Assembly: GCF_036345995.1 (NCBI RefSeq)
Contig: NZ_CP107796.1
Span: 5,394,001-5,458,000, forward strand
Reading direction: 5' to 3'
DNA from: Streptomyces sp. NBC_00557
Lineage (GTDB): Bacteria > Actinomycetota > Actinomycetes > Streptomycetales > Streptomycetaceae
DNA length: 64,000 nt
Shown here: one piece after another, positions 8,746-18,896 of the stretch
Layout of the letters: the number at the start of each line of letters is the position of its first letter
Position numbering within the stretch: position 1 is the first letter of the stretch
Notes under the pieces: generated by a model
Seen by the model: the letters and a program-made list of their open reading frames with translations, nothing else
The model's database searches: none
Told to the model about the DNA's origin: nothing
Translations under genes and position numbers: made by a program

Positions 8746-9938
8746 CCGGCACGAACAGCTTCTCCGTCTCCGGGTACGGCCCGGAGCGGGCCGGCTGGAC
8801 CAGGATCTTCGCCCGCGACTCGCTGGCCCGCCGGCTCGACTGGCCGATCCTGCTGGCCGCGATCGCCCTGTCCCTGATCGGGTCCCTGCTGGTGTTCTCG
8901 GCGACCCGCAACCGCACCGAGATCAACCAGGGCGACCCGTACTTCTTCCTGGAACGGAACCTGATGAACATCGGCATCGGGTTCGCGCTCATGATCGGCA
9001 CGCTCTGGCTGGGCCACCGCGGCCTGCGCAACGCCGTGCCGGTCCTCTACGGCCTGTCCGTCCTGCTGGCCCTGACGGTCCTCACCCCGCTCGGCGCCAC
9101 CATCAACGGCCAGCGCAACTGGCTCGTCATCGGCGGCTTCTCGCTGCAGCCCGCCGAGTTCCTCAAGGTGACCATCATCCTGGGCATGGCGATGATGCTC
9201 GCGGCCCGGGTGGACGCGGGCGACAAGCCCTACCCGGACCACCGGACCGTGGCCCAGTCCCTCGGCCTCGCGGCCGTACCGTGCCTGATCCTGCTGCTCA
9301 TGCCGGACCTCGGCTCGGTGCTCGCCATGGTGGCCATCATCCTGGGCGTGCTGCTCGCCTCCGGCGCCTCCAACCGCTGGGTCTTCGGCCTGCTCATCGC
9401 CGGAGTGATCGGCTGCGTCGCCATCTGGCAGCTGCACATCCTGGACCAGTACCAGATCAACCGCTTCGCCGCCTTCGCCAACCCGGACCTCGACCCGGCC
9501 GGCGTCGGCTACAACACCAACCAGGCCCGCATCGCCATCGGCTCCGGCGGTCTGACCGGGGCCGGGCTCTTCCACGGCTCGCAGACAACCGGCCAGTTCG
9601 TGCCCGAGCAGCAGACCGACTTCGTCTTCACGGTCGCGGGGGAGGAGCTGGGCTTCGTCGGCGCCGGCTTCATCATCTTCCTGCTCGGCGTGGTGCTGTG
9701 GCGGGCCTGCCGCATCGCCCGCGACTCCACCGAGCTGTACGGGACGATCGTGGCCGCCGGCATCGTCGCCTGGTTCGCCTTCCAGGCCTTCGAGAACATC
9801 GGCATGACCCTCGGCATCATGCCGGTCACCGGCCTGCCGCTGCCCTTCGTGTCCTACGGAGGCTCGTCGATGTTCGCCGCGTGGGTGGCCGTGGGACTCC
9901 TGCAGTCGATCAAGGTGCAAAGACCCATGTCGGCCTAG
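8742..9938 (+). CDS. rodA: RodA/SEDS peptidoglycan glycosyltransferase
   Basis: RodA polymerises lipid II and works with the class B PBP encoded just upstream. The 398-aa polytopic protein has about ten membrane segments. It shows SEDS signatures such as GATINGQRNWL, the large extracytoplasmic loop with HGSQTTGQFVPEQQTDFVF, and the C-terminal MPVTGLPLPFVSYGGSSM. It starts inside the end of mrdA (ATGA overlap). The C-terminus reads VQRPMSA followed by TAG, and this stop codon lies within the left inverted repeat of the IS element that begins here. The very end of the gene may therefore have been altered by the insertion, but the SEDS domain is complete. Confidence 0.95.
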   Translation: MTGTNSFSVSGYGPERAGWTRIFARDSLARRLDWPILLAAIALSLIGSLLVFSATRNRTEINQGDPYFFLERNLMNIGIGFALMIGTLWLGHRGLRNAVPVLYGLSVLLALTVLTPLGATINGQRNWLVIGGFSLQPAEFLKVTIILGMAMMLAARVDAGDKPYPDHRTVAQSLGLAAVPCLILLLMPDLGSVLAMVAIILGVLLASGASNRWVFGLLIAGVIGCVAIWQLHILDQYQINRFAAFANPDLDPAGVGYNTNQARIAIGSGGLTGAGLFHGSQTTGQFVPEQQTDFVFTVAGEELGFVGAGFIIFLLGVVLWRACRIARDSTELYGTIVAAGIVAWFAFQAFENIGMTLGIMPVTGLPLPFVSYGGSSMFAAWVAVGLLQSIKVQRPMSA

Positions 9939-10915
9939 ACGAGTAAGTCCGAAGGGGCCGAGTGCATGAAGCGAGGGTCTCGTTGGTCCGTTTGTGACGA
10001 CAGACCTCGAAACCCTCGCGACTGCACTGTACGTGAAGATCGATGACTCTCTGGCAGGATCGCGTCGATGGGGCCGCCCGCCGAGCCTGAGCGATGCCGA
10101 GTTGTTGACGCTGGCGGTGATGCAGGCCCTGCTCGGGTTCGTCTCCGAAGCCCGCTGGCTGCGGTTCGCCCGCGTCCATCTGGCGGCCGAGTTCCCCTAC
10201 CTGCCCGGGCAGTCCGGGTACAACAAACGCCTGCGGGCCGCGAACACGCTGATCAGCAGGTTCATCCGCACCCTGGCCCGGGACAGCGACCTTTGGCACG
10301 ACGACGTGTGGATCGTGGACTCCACCCCCGTGGAGTGCGCCCGCTCACGGCCCACCGCGAAGCGCTCCGACCTGGCCGGCTGGGCCGGCTACGGCTACTG
10401 CCCCTCGCACTCCCGGTTCTTCTGGGGCCTGCGTCTTCACCTTGTGTGCACCCCCGGCGGCCTCCCGATCGCCTGGGCCCTGGCCAACCCCAAAGTTGAC
10501 GAACGCGAGGTGCTGGCCGACATGCTCACCGGCGACCAGGACCTACTGGCCACCCACCCCGGACAGACCATCGTCGGCGACAAGGGCTACGTATCCAGGC
10601 ACCTCGACGCCTTCATGGCCGAGCACGGCCTGACCCTGCTGCGGCCGACCTACCGCAACATCACCCCCCGGCCCGGCGAACACCTTCTCAAGCCCATCCG
10701 TCAGCTCATCGAGTCGGTGAACGACACCCTCAAGGGCCAGCTCGACCTCGAGCGTCACGGCGCGAGAACCCCCGCCGGCGTTCTCGCCCGTGTCGGACAA
10801 CGGATCCTCGCCATGACGACCGCGATCTGGCACAACCGCAACACAGGCCGAGCCATCACACGCTCACTGATCGCCTACGACCACTGACCAACCCTTCGGA
10901 CTTACTCGTCTAGGC
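9933..10915 (+). mobile_element. IS982-family insertion sequence, apparently intact
   Basis: Perfect 24-bp inverted repeats (9933-9956 and 10892-10915, containing GACGAGTAAGTCCGAAGG) flank a single intact transposase gene. The outermost bases (GCCTAG at the left, CTAGGC at the right) are themselves palindromic. It is therefore unclear how many belong to the element and how many to the target; a 4-bp duplication of CTAG or GGCC fits. The element sits exactly at the rodA stop codon and before the leaderless CYTH/CHAD gene, so it interrupts no reading frame apart from possibly the last rodA codon. Confidence 0.9.
9994..10887 (+). CDS. IS982-family DDE transposase
   Basis: The 297-aa protein has the usual length and layout of IS982-type transposases. 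The N-terminal segment is TALYVKIDDSL, followed by SDAELLTLAVMQALL. The first catalytic aspartate lies in WIVDSTPVECARS (~residue 108), the second in IVGDKGYVS (~196) and the glutamate in QLIESVNDTLKGQ (~240). The reading frame has no stops or frameshifts and the inverted repeats are perfect, so the copy could still be active. The GTG start lies 37 bp inside the left inverted repeat. Its own promoter is not obvious. Confidence 0.93.
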   Translation: MTTDLETLATALYVKIDDSLAGSRRWGRPPSLSDAELLTLAVMQALLGFVSEARWLRFARVHLAAEFPYLPGQSGYNKRLRAANTLISRFIRTLARDSDLWHDDVWIVDSTPVECARSRPTAKRSDLAGWAGYGYCPSHSRFFWGLRLHLVCTPGGLPIAWALANPKVDEREVLADMLTGDQDLLATHPGQTIVGDKGYVSRHLDAFMAEHGLTLLRPTYRNITPRPGEHLLKPIRQLIESVNDTLKGQLDLERHGARTPAGVLARVGQRILAMTTAIWHNRNTGRAITRSLIAYDH

Positions 10916-11013
10916 CCCCGGCGGCTCGGGCCAGGGGCGTTCACCGGGCGGACGACGGAAATTTCCCGGCCATCCACCCGGAAGGGCCCCTGCCGTGCCG
11001 CCCTGCGGGCCAC

Positions 11014-11019
11014 TAGATT
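11014..11019 (+). promoter_or_regulatory. -10 element of a leaderless promoter
   Basis: TAGATT lies 6 bp before the ATG of the CYTH/CHAD gene, with no Shine-Dalgarno in between. The spacing predicts a leaderless mRNA. Confidence 0.5.
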
Positions 11020-11025
11020 CGGTCC

Positions 11026-12534
11026 ATGGCGGATAAGGCGGATGAGAAACGCGAGATCGAGCGCAAGTACGAGTCCGACGACAGCGGCCTGCCCGACCTG
11101 ACCGGCGTCGCCGGGGTGGCGGCCGTCCTCGACAAGGGCCTGGTCGAACTCGACGCCACCTACTACGACACCTCTGACCAGCGCCTGACCAGCGCCGCCC
11201 TCACCCTGCGCCGCCGCACCGGCGGCACGGACGCCGGCTGGCATCTGAAGGTCCCGGTCGAGCCGGGCGTACGGGACGAGATCCGGGCCCCGCTCTCCGA
11301 CACCGTCCCCGAGGAGATCGCCGCCCTCGTCCGCTCCCGGGTCCGCGACGCCGAGCTGGTCCCGCTGGTCCGGCTGCGCTCCGCCCGCGATGTCCGCCAC
11401 CTGGTCGACGCCGAGGGCACCCTGCTCGCCGAGGCGAGCGTCGACACCGTGACCGCCGAGCGGCTGGACGGCAGGGGCGGCGCCGCCCAGTGGACCGAGA
11501 TCGAGGTGGAACTCGCCGACGACGGCGACCCCGCCTTCCTCGACCAGGTGGAGAAACGGCTGCGCAGAGCCGGCGTACGTCCCTCGGCCTCGCCGTCGAA
11601 ACTCGCCCGCGCCCTGGAACAGACCGGAGGACACCGCCGCGGGAACGACGCCCCCGCACCGCCGGTGACGACCGGCGACCACGTCCTCGCCTATCTGCGC
11701 GCCCAGCGGGACGCCCTGGTCGAGCTGGACCCCGCCGTCCGCCGGGACGTGCCCGACTCCGTGCACCGGATGCGGGTCGCCACCCGCCGCGCCCGCAGCA
11801 CCCTGCGCACCTTCCGTTCCCTCCTCGACCGCACGGTCACCGACCCCGTCGCCGCCGAGCTGAAGTGGCTCGCGGCCGAGCTGGGCGTGGACCGCGACCA
11901 CGAGGTGCAGGCCGAACGCCTGACGGCCGCCGTCGACTCTTTCCCGCCCGAGCTGGTCGCTGGCCCCGTCCGCGAACGCCTCGCGGCCTGGGCCGAGGCC
12001 CGGCACGGCGGCGCACACGCCCACCTCACCGGCGTCCTGGACTCCCGCCGCTACCTCACCCTCCTCGACACCCTGGACGCCCTCCTCGCCGCCCCGCCCC
12101 TGCGGAAGGCCGCCGGGAAACGACCGGAGAAGGCGCTCGCCAAGGCCGTACACAAGGACCTGGCCACGCTCTCCGCCCTGGTCGAGCGCGCGCTCGCCGC
12201 TCCGCCCGGCCAGGAGCGGGACGTCGCCGTGCACGAGGCCCGCAAGAAGGCCAAGCGCACCCGGTACGCGGCCGAGGCCGCCACACCGGCCCTCGGCAAA
12301 CCGGCCCGCTCCCTCGCCAGGTCCATGAAGTCCCTCACCACCCTGCTCGGCGACCACCAGGACAGCGTCATGACCCGCCTGACCCTGCGCGAGCTGTCCG
12401 CGGTGGCCCACGCGGCGGGGGAGAGCACGTTCACCTACGGCCTGCTGTACGGCCGCGAGGAGGCACGCGCGGCGCAGGCCGAGGCGGACCTGCCCGCGGT
12501 GTGGAAGGAGGCCGGTTCCGGGACGGGCCTCTGA
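11026..12534 (+). CDS. CYTH and CHAD domain protein (polyphosphate-related)
   Basis: The 502-aa protein carries an N-terminal CYTH (triphosphate tunnel) domain, about residues 8-200, marked by the EIERKYE signature and alternating basic/acidic strands such as TLRRRTGG. The C-terminal CHAD helical domain (about 220-495) has histidine- and arginine-rich helices (VHRMRVATRRARSTLRTF and VHEARKKAKRTRYAAEAA). CYTH proteins hydrolyse or bind triphosphates. CHAD domains are known to bind inorganic polyphosphate and to target proteins to polyphosphate granules. A cytosolic triphosphatase or polyphosphate-granule role is therefore likely, but the substrate cannot be read from sequence. It lies just downstream of the IS element and has its own likely leaderless promoter. 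Confidence 0.9.
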   Translation: MADKADEKREIERKYESDDSGLPDLTGVAGVAAVLDKGLVELDATYYDTSDQRLTSAALTLRRRTGGTDAGWHLKVPVEPGVRDEIRAPLSDTVPEEIAALVRSRVRDAELVPLVRLRSARDVRHLVDAEGTLLAEASVDTVTAERLDGRGGAAQWTEIEVELADDGDPAFLDQVEKRLRRAGVRPSASPSKLARALEQTGGHRRGNDAPAPPVTTGDHVLAYLRAQRDALVELDPAVRRDVPDSVHRMRVATRRARSTLRTFRSLLDRTVTDPVAAELKWLAAELGVDRDHEVQAERLTAAVDSFPPELVAGPVRERLAAWAEARHGGAHAHLTGVLDSRRYLTLLDTLDALLAAPPLRKAAGKRPEKALAKAVHKDLATLSALVERALAAPPGQERDVAVHEARKKAKRTRYAAEAATPALGKPARSLARSMKSLTTLLGDHQDSVMTRLTLRELSAVAHAAGESTFTYGLLYGREEARAAQAEADLPAVWKEAGSGTGL

Positions 12535-12604
12535 GCGTTCGGGGGAGTCCTCCGGGCGGGTTACGCTTGATGGTCACCCCTGTCAGCTCATGAAGGTTCG
12601 CGAG

Positions 12605-14566
<1,962 letters not shown>

Positions 14567-15013
14567 GGTGGGCGAGGCACTCGATCGGGTGATGGAGGCG
14601 CTGGCCGGGGTGAGTGAGGAGGAGGTAGCGGCTGTGCTGGCTGCTGTCGGTGTTTCTGGACGTCGGCCGGCGGCCCAGAAGCGGACCCTCTGTACGCCCC
14701 TGCCGGAGTCGGCAGGCTGCTCGCGCATTCGCTCAGAGGTGGAGTGGGTCTGAGCTCCCTACGGCTCCTTGCGCAGGTGCATGCCGTTCTGAGCCCTCTC
14801 CCTGATCAGGAGAGGGCTCGGTGGTTTTCGCAGCACCCGTGCCAAGCCAGCAGGTGCTTTATCTGCCGGACGCCCCTCGACCATCGCCCTGTCGGGTGGA
14901 TCAGCAGGATGAAGCGGGATCGAGCGCCCGCGTTGGGGACCCATGGACTCGCGGGCCAGGTCTGCGGTCCGCCACGAGGGATTCGGCGGGCCGGTGCTTC
15001 GTGAGGGGTGAGG
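14567..15013 (+). other. intergenic segment with terminator and a doubtful 67-aa ORF
   Basis: About 450 bp separate the radical SAM gene from the first membrane-protein pseudogene. A possible small ORF (14550-14753, product beginning MVTRTEVGEALDRVMEALAG) overlaps the end of the radical SAM gene. It is helical and Ala/Glu-rich, but I see no homology and no ribosome site. The terminator at 14791 follows. The rest shows nothing recognisable and is less codon-biased than its surroundings. Confidence 0.4.
14791..14819 (+). terminator. terminator hairpin downstream of the radical SAM gene
   Basis: A perfect palindrome, GAGCCCTCTCC followed by CTGATCAG and the complementary arm. A hairpin of the same style (GAGCCCCCTTCCC) follows the duplicated gene end at 17471. 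Confidence 0.75.
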
Positions 15014-15926
15014 ATGGGACCTTCAATGAGCAAGGTTGCCGTGAGCAGGTTGCCGATGGTCGGCACGATGTTCTGGGCGACCAAGATCGTCGCAACCACA
15101 CTGGGCGAGTCGGCATCGGACTTCGTCACGATGGCGCCATTGAACCTCGGCTACGCCGTCGGCGCGATGATCTTCCTACTGGCCTTGGTGGTCACCCTGG
15201 CGATGCAGCTCAAGGCCGACCGCTTCCGCCCGGTGGTGTTCTGGTCGGTCATTCTGACCACCAGCATCGTGGGCACCTCGACGTCCGACTACATCAACCG
15301 CACGGCCGGGCTCGGCTACGCCGGTGGCTCGATTCTGCTGACCAGCCTGCTGGCAATCGTGCTGATCGGGTGGCGGATGACCGGACAAACCATGGATGTC
15401 GAGCGGATCGCCACCACGGAGGGCGAGGTCTTGTACTGGACCGCGGCAATTGGTGTCCAACACGCTGGGCACCTCCAGCGGTGACTTCCTTTCCGGCGGT
15501 CTGGGCCTCGGCTTCCGAGACAGCTCTCTGCTGCTGTGCGGGGCCATGCTCGTGATCCTTGCCACGCATTATCTGACGCCGATCTCGGGCACGGTGCTGT
15601 TTTGGGCGGCCTACGTGTTGACGCGCCCGCTCGGAGCGGTGGTGGAGAACGCGGTGGAAAAGCCCGTCACACAGGGCGGACTTGGAGCAGGAACCACGGT
15701 CACCTCATCCGCGCTGCTCGCTGTCTTGGCCATTCTGGTGGGCCGGCAGATGCTCACCGACCGCCGACAGACCCGCACGGTGGATACCCTCTCCCCTACC
15801 GACAGCCACGATCTCCAGCCCGTCGACCCATCAACGGCAACCTTGTCGGCTGACTACGCGGGCAAACCTAGCCGCCACAGGCCGAAGGGGAGTGGTCGGG
15901 CCGATCGCCGAGCTGAGTGGGGCTGA
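15014..15926 (+). pseudogene. COG4705-type membrane protein, frameshifted
   Basis: Two overlapping frames together encode a ~300-aa relative of the intact protein at 16209-17081. Frame one (from ATG 15014) runs through KIVATTLGESASDF, STSDYINRTAGLGYAGG and on to LYWTAA. The match then jumps frame near 15448-15452 and continues as LVSNTLGTSSGDFLSGGLGLGF and RPLGAVVENAVEKP. Alignment with the paralogue implies loss of two bases between the codons for WTAA and LVSN. About eight hydrophobic segments would be present if the frame were restored. Without the repair the product stops at ~157 residues, so this is a pseudogene or a sequencing error. Confidence 0.75.
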
Positions 15927-16075
15927 GGCTGGCACATGAGGGCGGCGCCGAGCCTGTCCGAGATCTCTCTGGTGCCTTCCGCGTAGCCCGCTCGCCGTGA
16001 ACACGGCGTGCCCGGCCGCCGTAAATCGTAGAACCGGAGGCGTTCCGGTGCCATGACGATCCTTGGCCTCCTCCG
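15915..16075 (-). pseudogene. probable remnant of a tyrosine integrase C-terminus
   Basis: On the minus strand the sequence encodes APERLRFYDLR and then, after a frameshift, AGHAVFTASG. Further on, in the first frame, it encodes AALMCQPQP. These resemble, in order, the FYDLRHTGH box and the ALIYQHAT active-site box of actinobacterial phage-type integrases. The nucleophilic tyrosine would be replaced by cysteine. It is short, frame-broken and cannot be active. The identification is a judgement from motif order only. Its place inside the segment bracketed by the duplicated gene end supports a mobile-element origin. Confidence 0.4.
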
Positions 16076-16208
16076 CCTCCGGCGCGGGTGAGGTTGACAG
16101 GTAAAGCACGCCGGGCGCACTGACGCAAGATCCGTGGTGCGCACCCCCGTTCAGATCGACCTTGTCAGGGTCGAACGGAGATCCCCCCACAAGTACAGGA
16201 GCACCCTT

Positions 16209-17081
16209 TTGACGTCGACGAAGTCTGTGATGAAGAAGCTGCCCGAGGTCACGCTGGCGTTCTGGATCATGAAGATCGCCGCGACGACCCTGGGTGAGAC
16301 GGCGGGCGACCTGTTCTCCCAGACGCTCAAAATCGGCTATTTCCTCACCACGATCGCCCTGTTCCTGATCTTCGTGGTGACGCTGGTGGTGCAGCTGCGA
16401 TCCGCGCGCTACAACCCGTTCTTCTACTGGACCGTGATCCTGTCGACCAGCATGGCCGGCACCACGATGTCCGACTTCATGAACCGCGACGCCAGCGACA
16501 AGTACCTCTCGGGCGGCGCCACTTCACTGGGCTGGGGCCCGCAGGGCCTCGGCCTCGGCTACCCGGAGGGAGCCGCGATCCTCGTCTCCATCCTCCTGGC
16601 GATCTTCGTCGCCTGGAGGATCAGCGGGATGACGTTCCAGATCCGCGACATCGTCACCTTCAAGGGCGAGGCCCTGTTCTGGGCGGCGATCCTCGTCTCC
16701 AACACCCTCGGTACCTCGATGGGTGACTTCCTGTCCGACAGCTCCGGACTCGGCTACCTGGGTGGTGCGGCGCTGGTGTCCAGCGTGCTGGTCGTGCTGG
16801 TCGTCCTGATGAAGGCGCCCGCCGTCCCGAACGTCCTCCTGTTCTGGATCGCCTTCGTCCTCACCCGCCCCCTCGGCGCCACCGCCGGCGACTTCCTCAC
16901 CAAGCCGGTCGCCAAGGGCGGACTGAACCTCGGCACCGCGGGCTCCTCGGCCGTGCTGCTCGCCGTCCTGCTCGGCCTGATGGCCTACGCGCACATCCAG
17001 GAGCGCAAGGCCGTCACACCGAGCCTTGAGACGGTCGGCCCGGAGGCCGCAGCGGCCCGCCAGGAAGCAAGTCCTCGGTAA
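16209..17081 (+). CDS. COG4705-type integral membrane protein with four-fold internal repeat
   Basis: The 290-aa protein has about eight transmembrane helices. Related motifs occur at four places: ATTLGETAGDL, AGTTMSDFMNRD, NTLGTSMGDFLSD and RPLGATAGDFLTKP. Each follows a Lys-, Ser- or Arg-led helix, which implies ancient duplication of a two-helix unit and a symmetric site in the membrane. Proteins of this type are annotated only as conserved membrane-anchored proteins (COG4705) and I know no proven function. A TTG start at 16209 is chosen because AGGAG sits 7 bp upstream; ATG 16230 is the alternative. It is the intact sister of the frameshifted gene just upstream. Confidence 0.8.
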   Translation: MTSTKSVMKKLPEVTLAFWIMKIAATTLGETAGDLFSQTLKIGYFLTTIALFLIFVVTLVVQLRSARYNPFFYWTVILSTSMAGTTMSDFMNRDASDKYLSGGATSLGWGPQGLGLGYPEGAAILVSILLAIFVAWRISGMTFQIRDIVTFKGEALFWAAILVSNTLGTSMGDFLSDSSGLGYLGGAALVSSVLVVLVVLMKAPAVPNVLLFWIAFVLTRPLGATAGDFLTKPVAKGGLNLGTAGSSAVLLAVLLGLMAYAHIQERKAVTPSLETVGPEAAAARQEASPR

Positions 17082-17352
17082 GCACTGGTCGGGGCGCGAA
17101 TCCTCGCCCAGGGGGCCGGAAGTTCACGGATACGAATTCCGCGATCTGGCGGAGAAACGGCCAGGGAGCGCCTCCTCACTACGGGTAGGTGACCCTGGCT
17201 CGTTGCGTGATGCCCCTTGGACGTCACGCTGCGGGATGACCATTACATGAGTCTGAGACCAGAGGTCCTGCGCCGATCGGTGGCTTCTGCGGTAAACCGC
17301 GCAGAACTGTCCACGGCGCTGAATCGGCCCAGTCTTCGGTGTGGTTCAGCCG
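17082..17352. other. non-coding segment before the duplicated gene end
   Basis: There are 271 bp with no convincing reading frame and no repeat or hairpin of note. It contains AT-richer patches (for example around the ACCATTACATGAG stretch) and ends exactly where the duplicated radical SAM 3' end begins. It is probably the right flank of the inserted segment. Confidence 0.4.
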
Positions 17353-17457
17353 CAGATGGACACCCACATCCAGATCGGCCCCACCGGCAAGAAGCTCCTG
17401 CCGCTGACGGTCAAGAACGCGGGTCCGGCGCCGGCTGCGAGCGGGCACGCGCACTGA
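17353..17457 (+). pseudogene. detached 3' end of the radical SAM gene (duplication junction)
   Basis: In frame, this fragment encodes QMDTHIQIGPTGKKL through TVKNAGPAPAASGHAH and a TGA, the C-terminus of a TIGR03960 protein without the rest of the gene. It is followed by its own terminator. It probably represents the original host gene end, displaced when an element carrying a substitute end inserted upstream. Confidence 0.8.
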
Positions 17458-17470
17458 GACGAGTGCGGTC

Positions 17471-17500
17471 GAGCCCCCTTCCCTGCCGGGAAGGGGGCTC
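17471..17500 (+). terminator. terminator after the displaced gene end
   Basis: A perfect 13-bp stem GAGCCCCCTTCCC / GGGAAGGGGGCTC with a TGCC loop lies 13 bp after the TGA of the fragment, as expected for the original terminator of the radical SAM gene. Confidence 0.8.
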
Positions 17501-17587
17501 CGTACTGCTGGGAGCCGGGCTGTCCAGTCTGGGTTGTCTTTTCACCGGGCTGTGGGTCGGCTGCGGATGCCTCCCTGCCCCAGGGTT

Positions 17588-18805
17588 TCAGCGTCGAAGC
17601 AGAAGCATCCGGGAGCCGGAGACTGCGACAAGCATCGCGGCGAGGGTGACCAGGCCGACGAGCACGGTGACCGTGGGCCAGACCCTGAGCGCGCCGGCGG
17701 TGAGGAGCGGCGGGATGGTCATGCCGGCGTAGGCGATGAGGAAGATGCCGGCGAGCGCCTCGCCTCGACGCTCGGCGTCCGCGACCGCGGCGACGGTGCC
17801 GAGGGCGGCTCGGAACAGGATGCCGATCCCTGCGCCCGCGACCCCGCCGCCGATGAGGAAGAGCGGAAGTGAGGCGACGAGGGCGGCGACGCCGATGGTC
17901 ACGAGCCCGAGCGTGGCGAGTGCGATGGCGAGCCCGATCTGAGGGCGCGTCGCCAGCCGCACGGTGAGGATCTGCGCGAGGGCTGCGGCCATGAAGACGA
18001 CGAAGGGCGCCAGACCGGCGAGCAGGTGCGAACGCAGCCCGAGGAGACCGACGAGGAAGGTCGAGGACAGTCCCATGAAGGTGCCGAACACTGCGAACGC
18101 CCCGAACGCCGCCGCTCCGGCCGCCCAGAACGCGCCCCTGCCCGCCGCCGGCACCGCGACGCGCTGCGGCCGGTAGGCGGGGCGCTCCTCACGGCGCTCG
18201 ATCGTCTCGGGAACGAGGGCGACCAGGATCCCTTCGACGACCAGGACGATGGCGAAGGCCACGTAGGGGGTGATGAGGGGTCGCGTGGACCAGGTCGCGA
18301 CGAGCCCGCCGATCAGCGGGCCGAGGCCGATGCCGCCGAGGTTCGCGAAGGCCGACACGAGGGCGACGCGACCTTTGGCGTGGTGGGCCGCTGCACCGAG
18401 CTCGGAGAGGTGCGCGGTCGCCGTGGCGGTGAGGATGCCGATGCCGAGTCCGCTGACGAAGCGGGCGGCGATGAGGCCGGCGACGTCGTTCCGGACGAGG
18501 AAGAGGATCGCGGCCACCAGGTTGACGAGCAGCGAGCCGAGGATCACGCGTCGGCGTCCCAGCCAGTCGGAGACATGGCCCGCGAGATACAGGCTCAGCA
18601 TGACCCCGACCGCGTATGCGCCGAAGATGACGGTGAGGACGATCGTCGGGAAGCCGTCGCGCTGCTGGTAGATCGCGTAGAGGGGCGTCGGGACGGCGCA
18701 GAACGCGAGCTCGGTGCCGAAGGCGAGCGCGATGATCCAGAACCCCGCCCCGTGCGGAAGTCGTTCGGTGGCCGGAGTCCGGGCCGGAGCAGCAGTTGTC
18801 GTCAT
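17588..18805 (-). CDS. MFS transporter, 12-TM
   Basis: This 405-aa major facilitator transporter has an N-terminus TTTAAPARTP before helix 1 (GFWIIALAFGTELAFC). The motif A loop is GHVSDWLGRRRV, between helices 2 and 3. A second related loop and twelve hydrophobic segments follow. The helix 1 region carries the CAVPTPLYAIYQ sequence seen in many actinobacterial drug or sugar efflux-type MFS proteins. The substrate cannot be inferred. It is divergent from the LysR gene 91 bp away, which suggests that LysR controls it. It ends ~90 bp after the terminator of the displaced radical SAM fragment and belongs to the accessory block. Confidence 0.88.
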   Translation of the reverse strand: MTTTAAPARTPATERLPHGAGFWIIALAFGTELAFCAVPTPLYAIYQQRDGFPTIVLTVIFGAYAVGVMLSLYLAGHVSDWLGRRRVILGSLLVNLVAAILFLVRNDVAGLIAARFVSGLGIGILTATATAHLSELGAAAHHAKGRVALVSAFANLGGIGLGPLIGGLVATWSTRPLITPYVAFAIVLVVEGILVALVPETIERREERPAYRPQRVAVPAAGRGAFWAAGAAAFGAFAVFGTFMGLSSTFLVGLLGLRSHLLAGLAPFVVFMAAALAQILTVRLATRPQIGLAIALATLGLVTIGVAALVASLPLFLIGGGVAGAGIGILFRAALGTVAAVADAERRGEALAGIFLIAYAGMTIPPLLTAGALRVWPTVTVLVGLVTLAAMLVAVSGSRMLLLRR

Positions 18806-18896
18806 TCCTCCATGCTCGACACCTCATGTCATCGCGTCCAACGCATACACTTGGTCACAGTTATCGACGCGACCGATGGTGCCGGGAGGCGGAGAG
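18806..18896. promoter_or_regulatory. divergent promoter region between MFS and LysR genes
   Basis: This 91-bp gap between divergently oriented start codons is AT-richer than the flanks (ACGCATACACTTGGTCACAG) and ends in a GGAGGCGGAGAG ribosome site for the LysR gene. LysR proteins usually bind T-N11-A-type dyads in such gaps. I could not fix a unique site by eye. Confidence 0.5.

Noticed and set aside
12590..12604. ATG 12590 as start of the radical SAM gene
   Set aside because: There is no ribosome site before it. ATG 12605 has GAAGG at good spacing and gives the MPVESVFPQ start. The difference is five codons.
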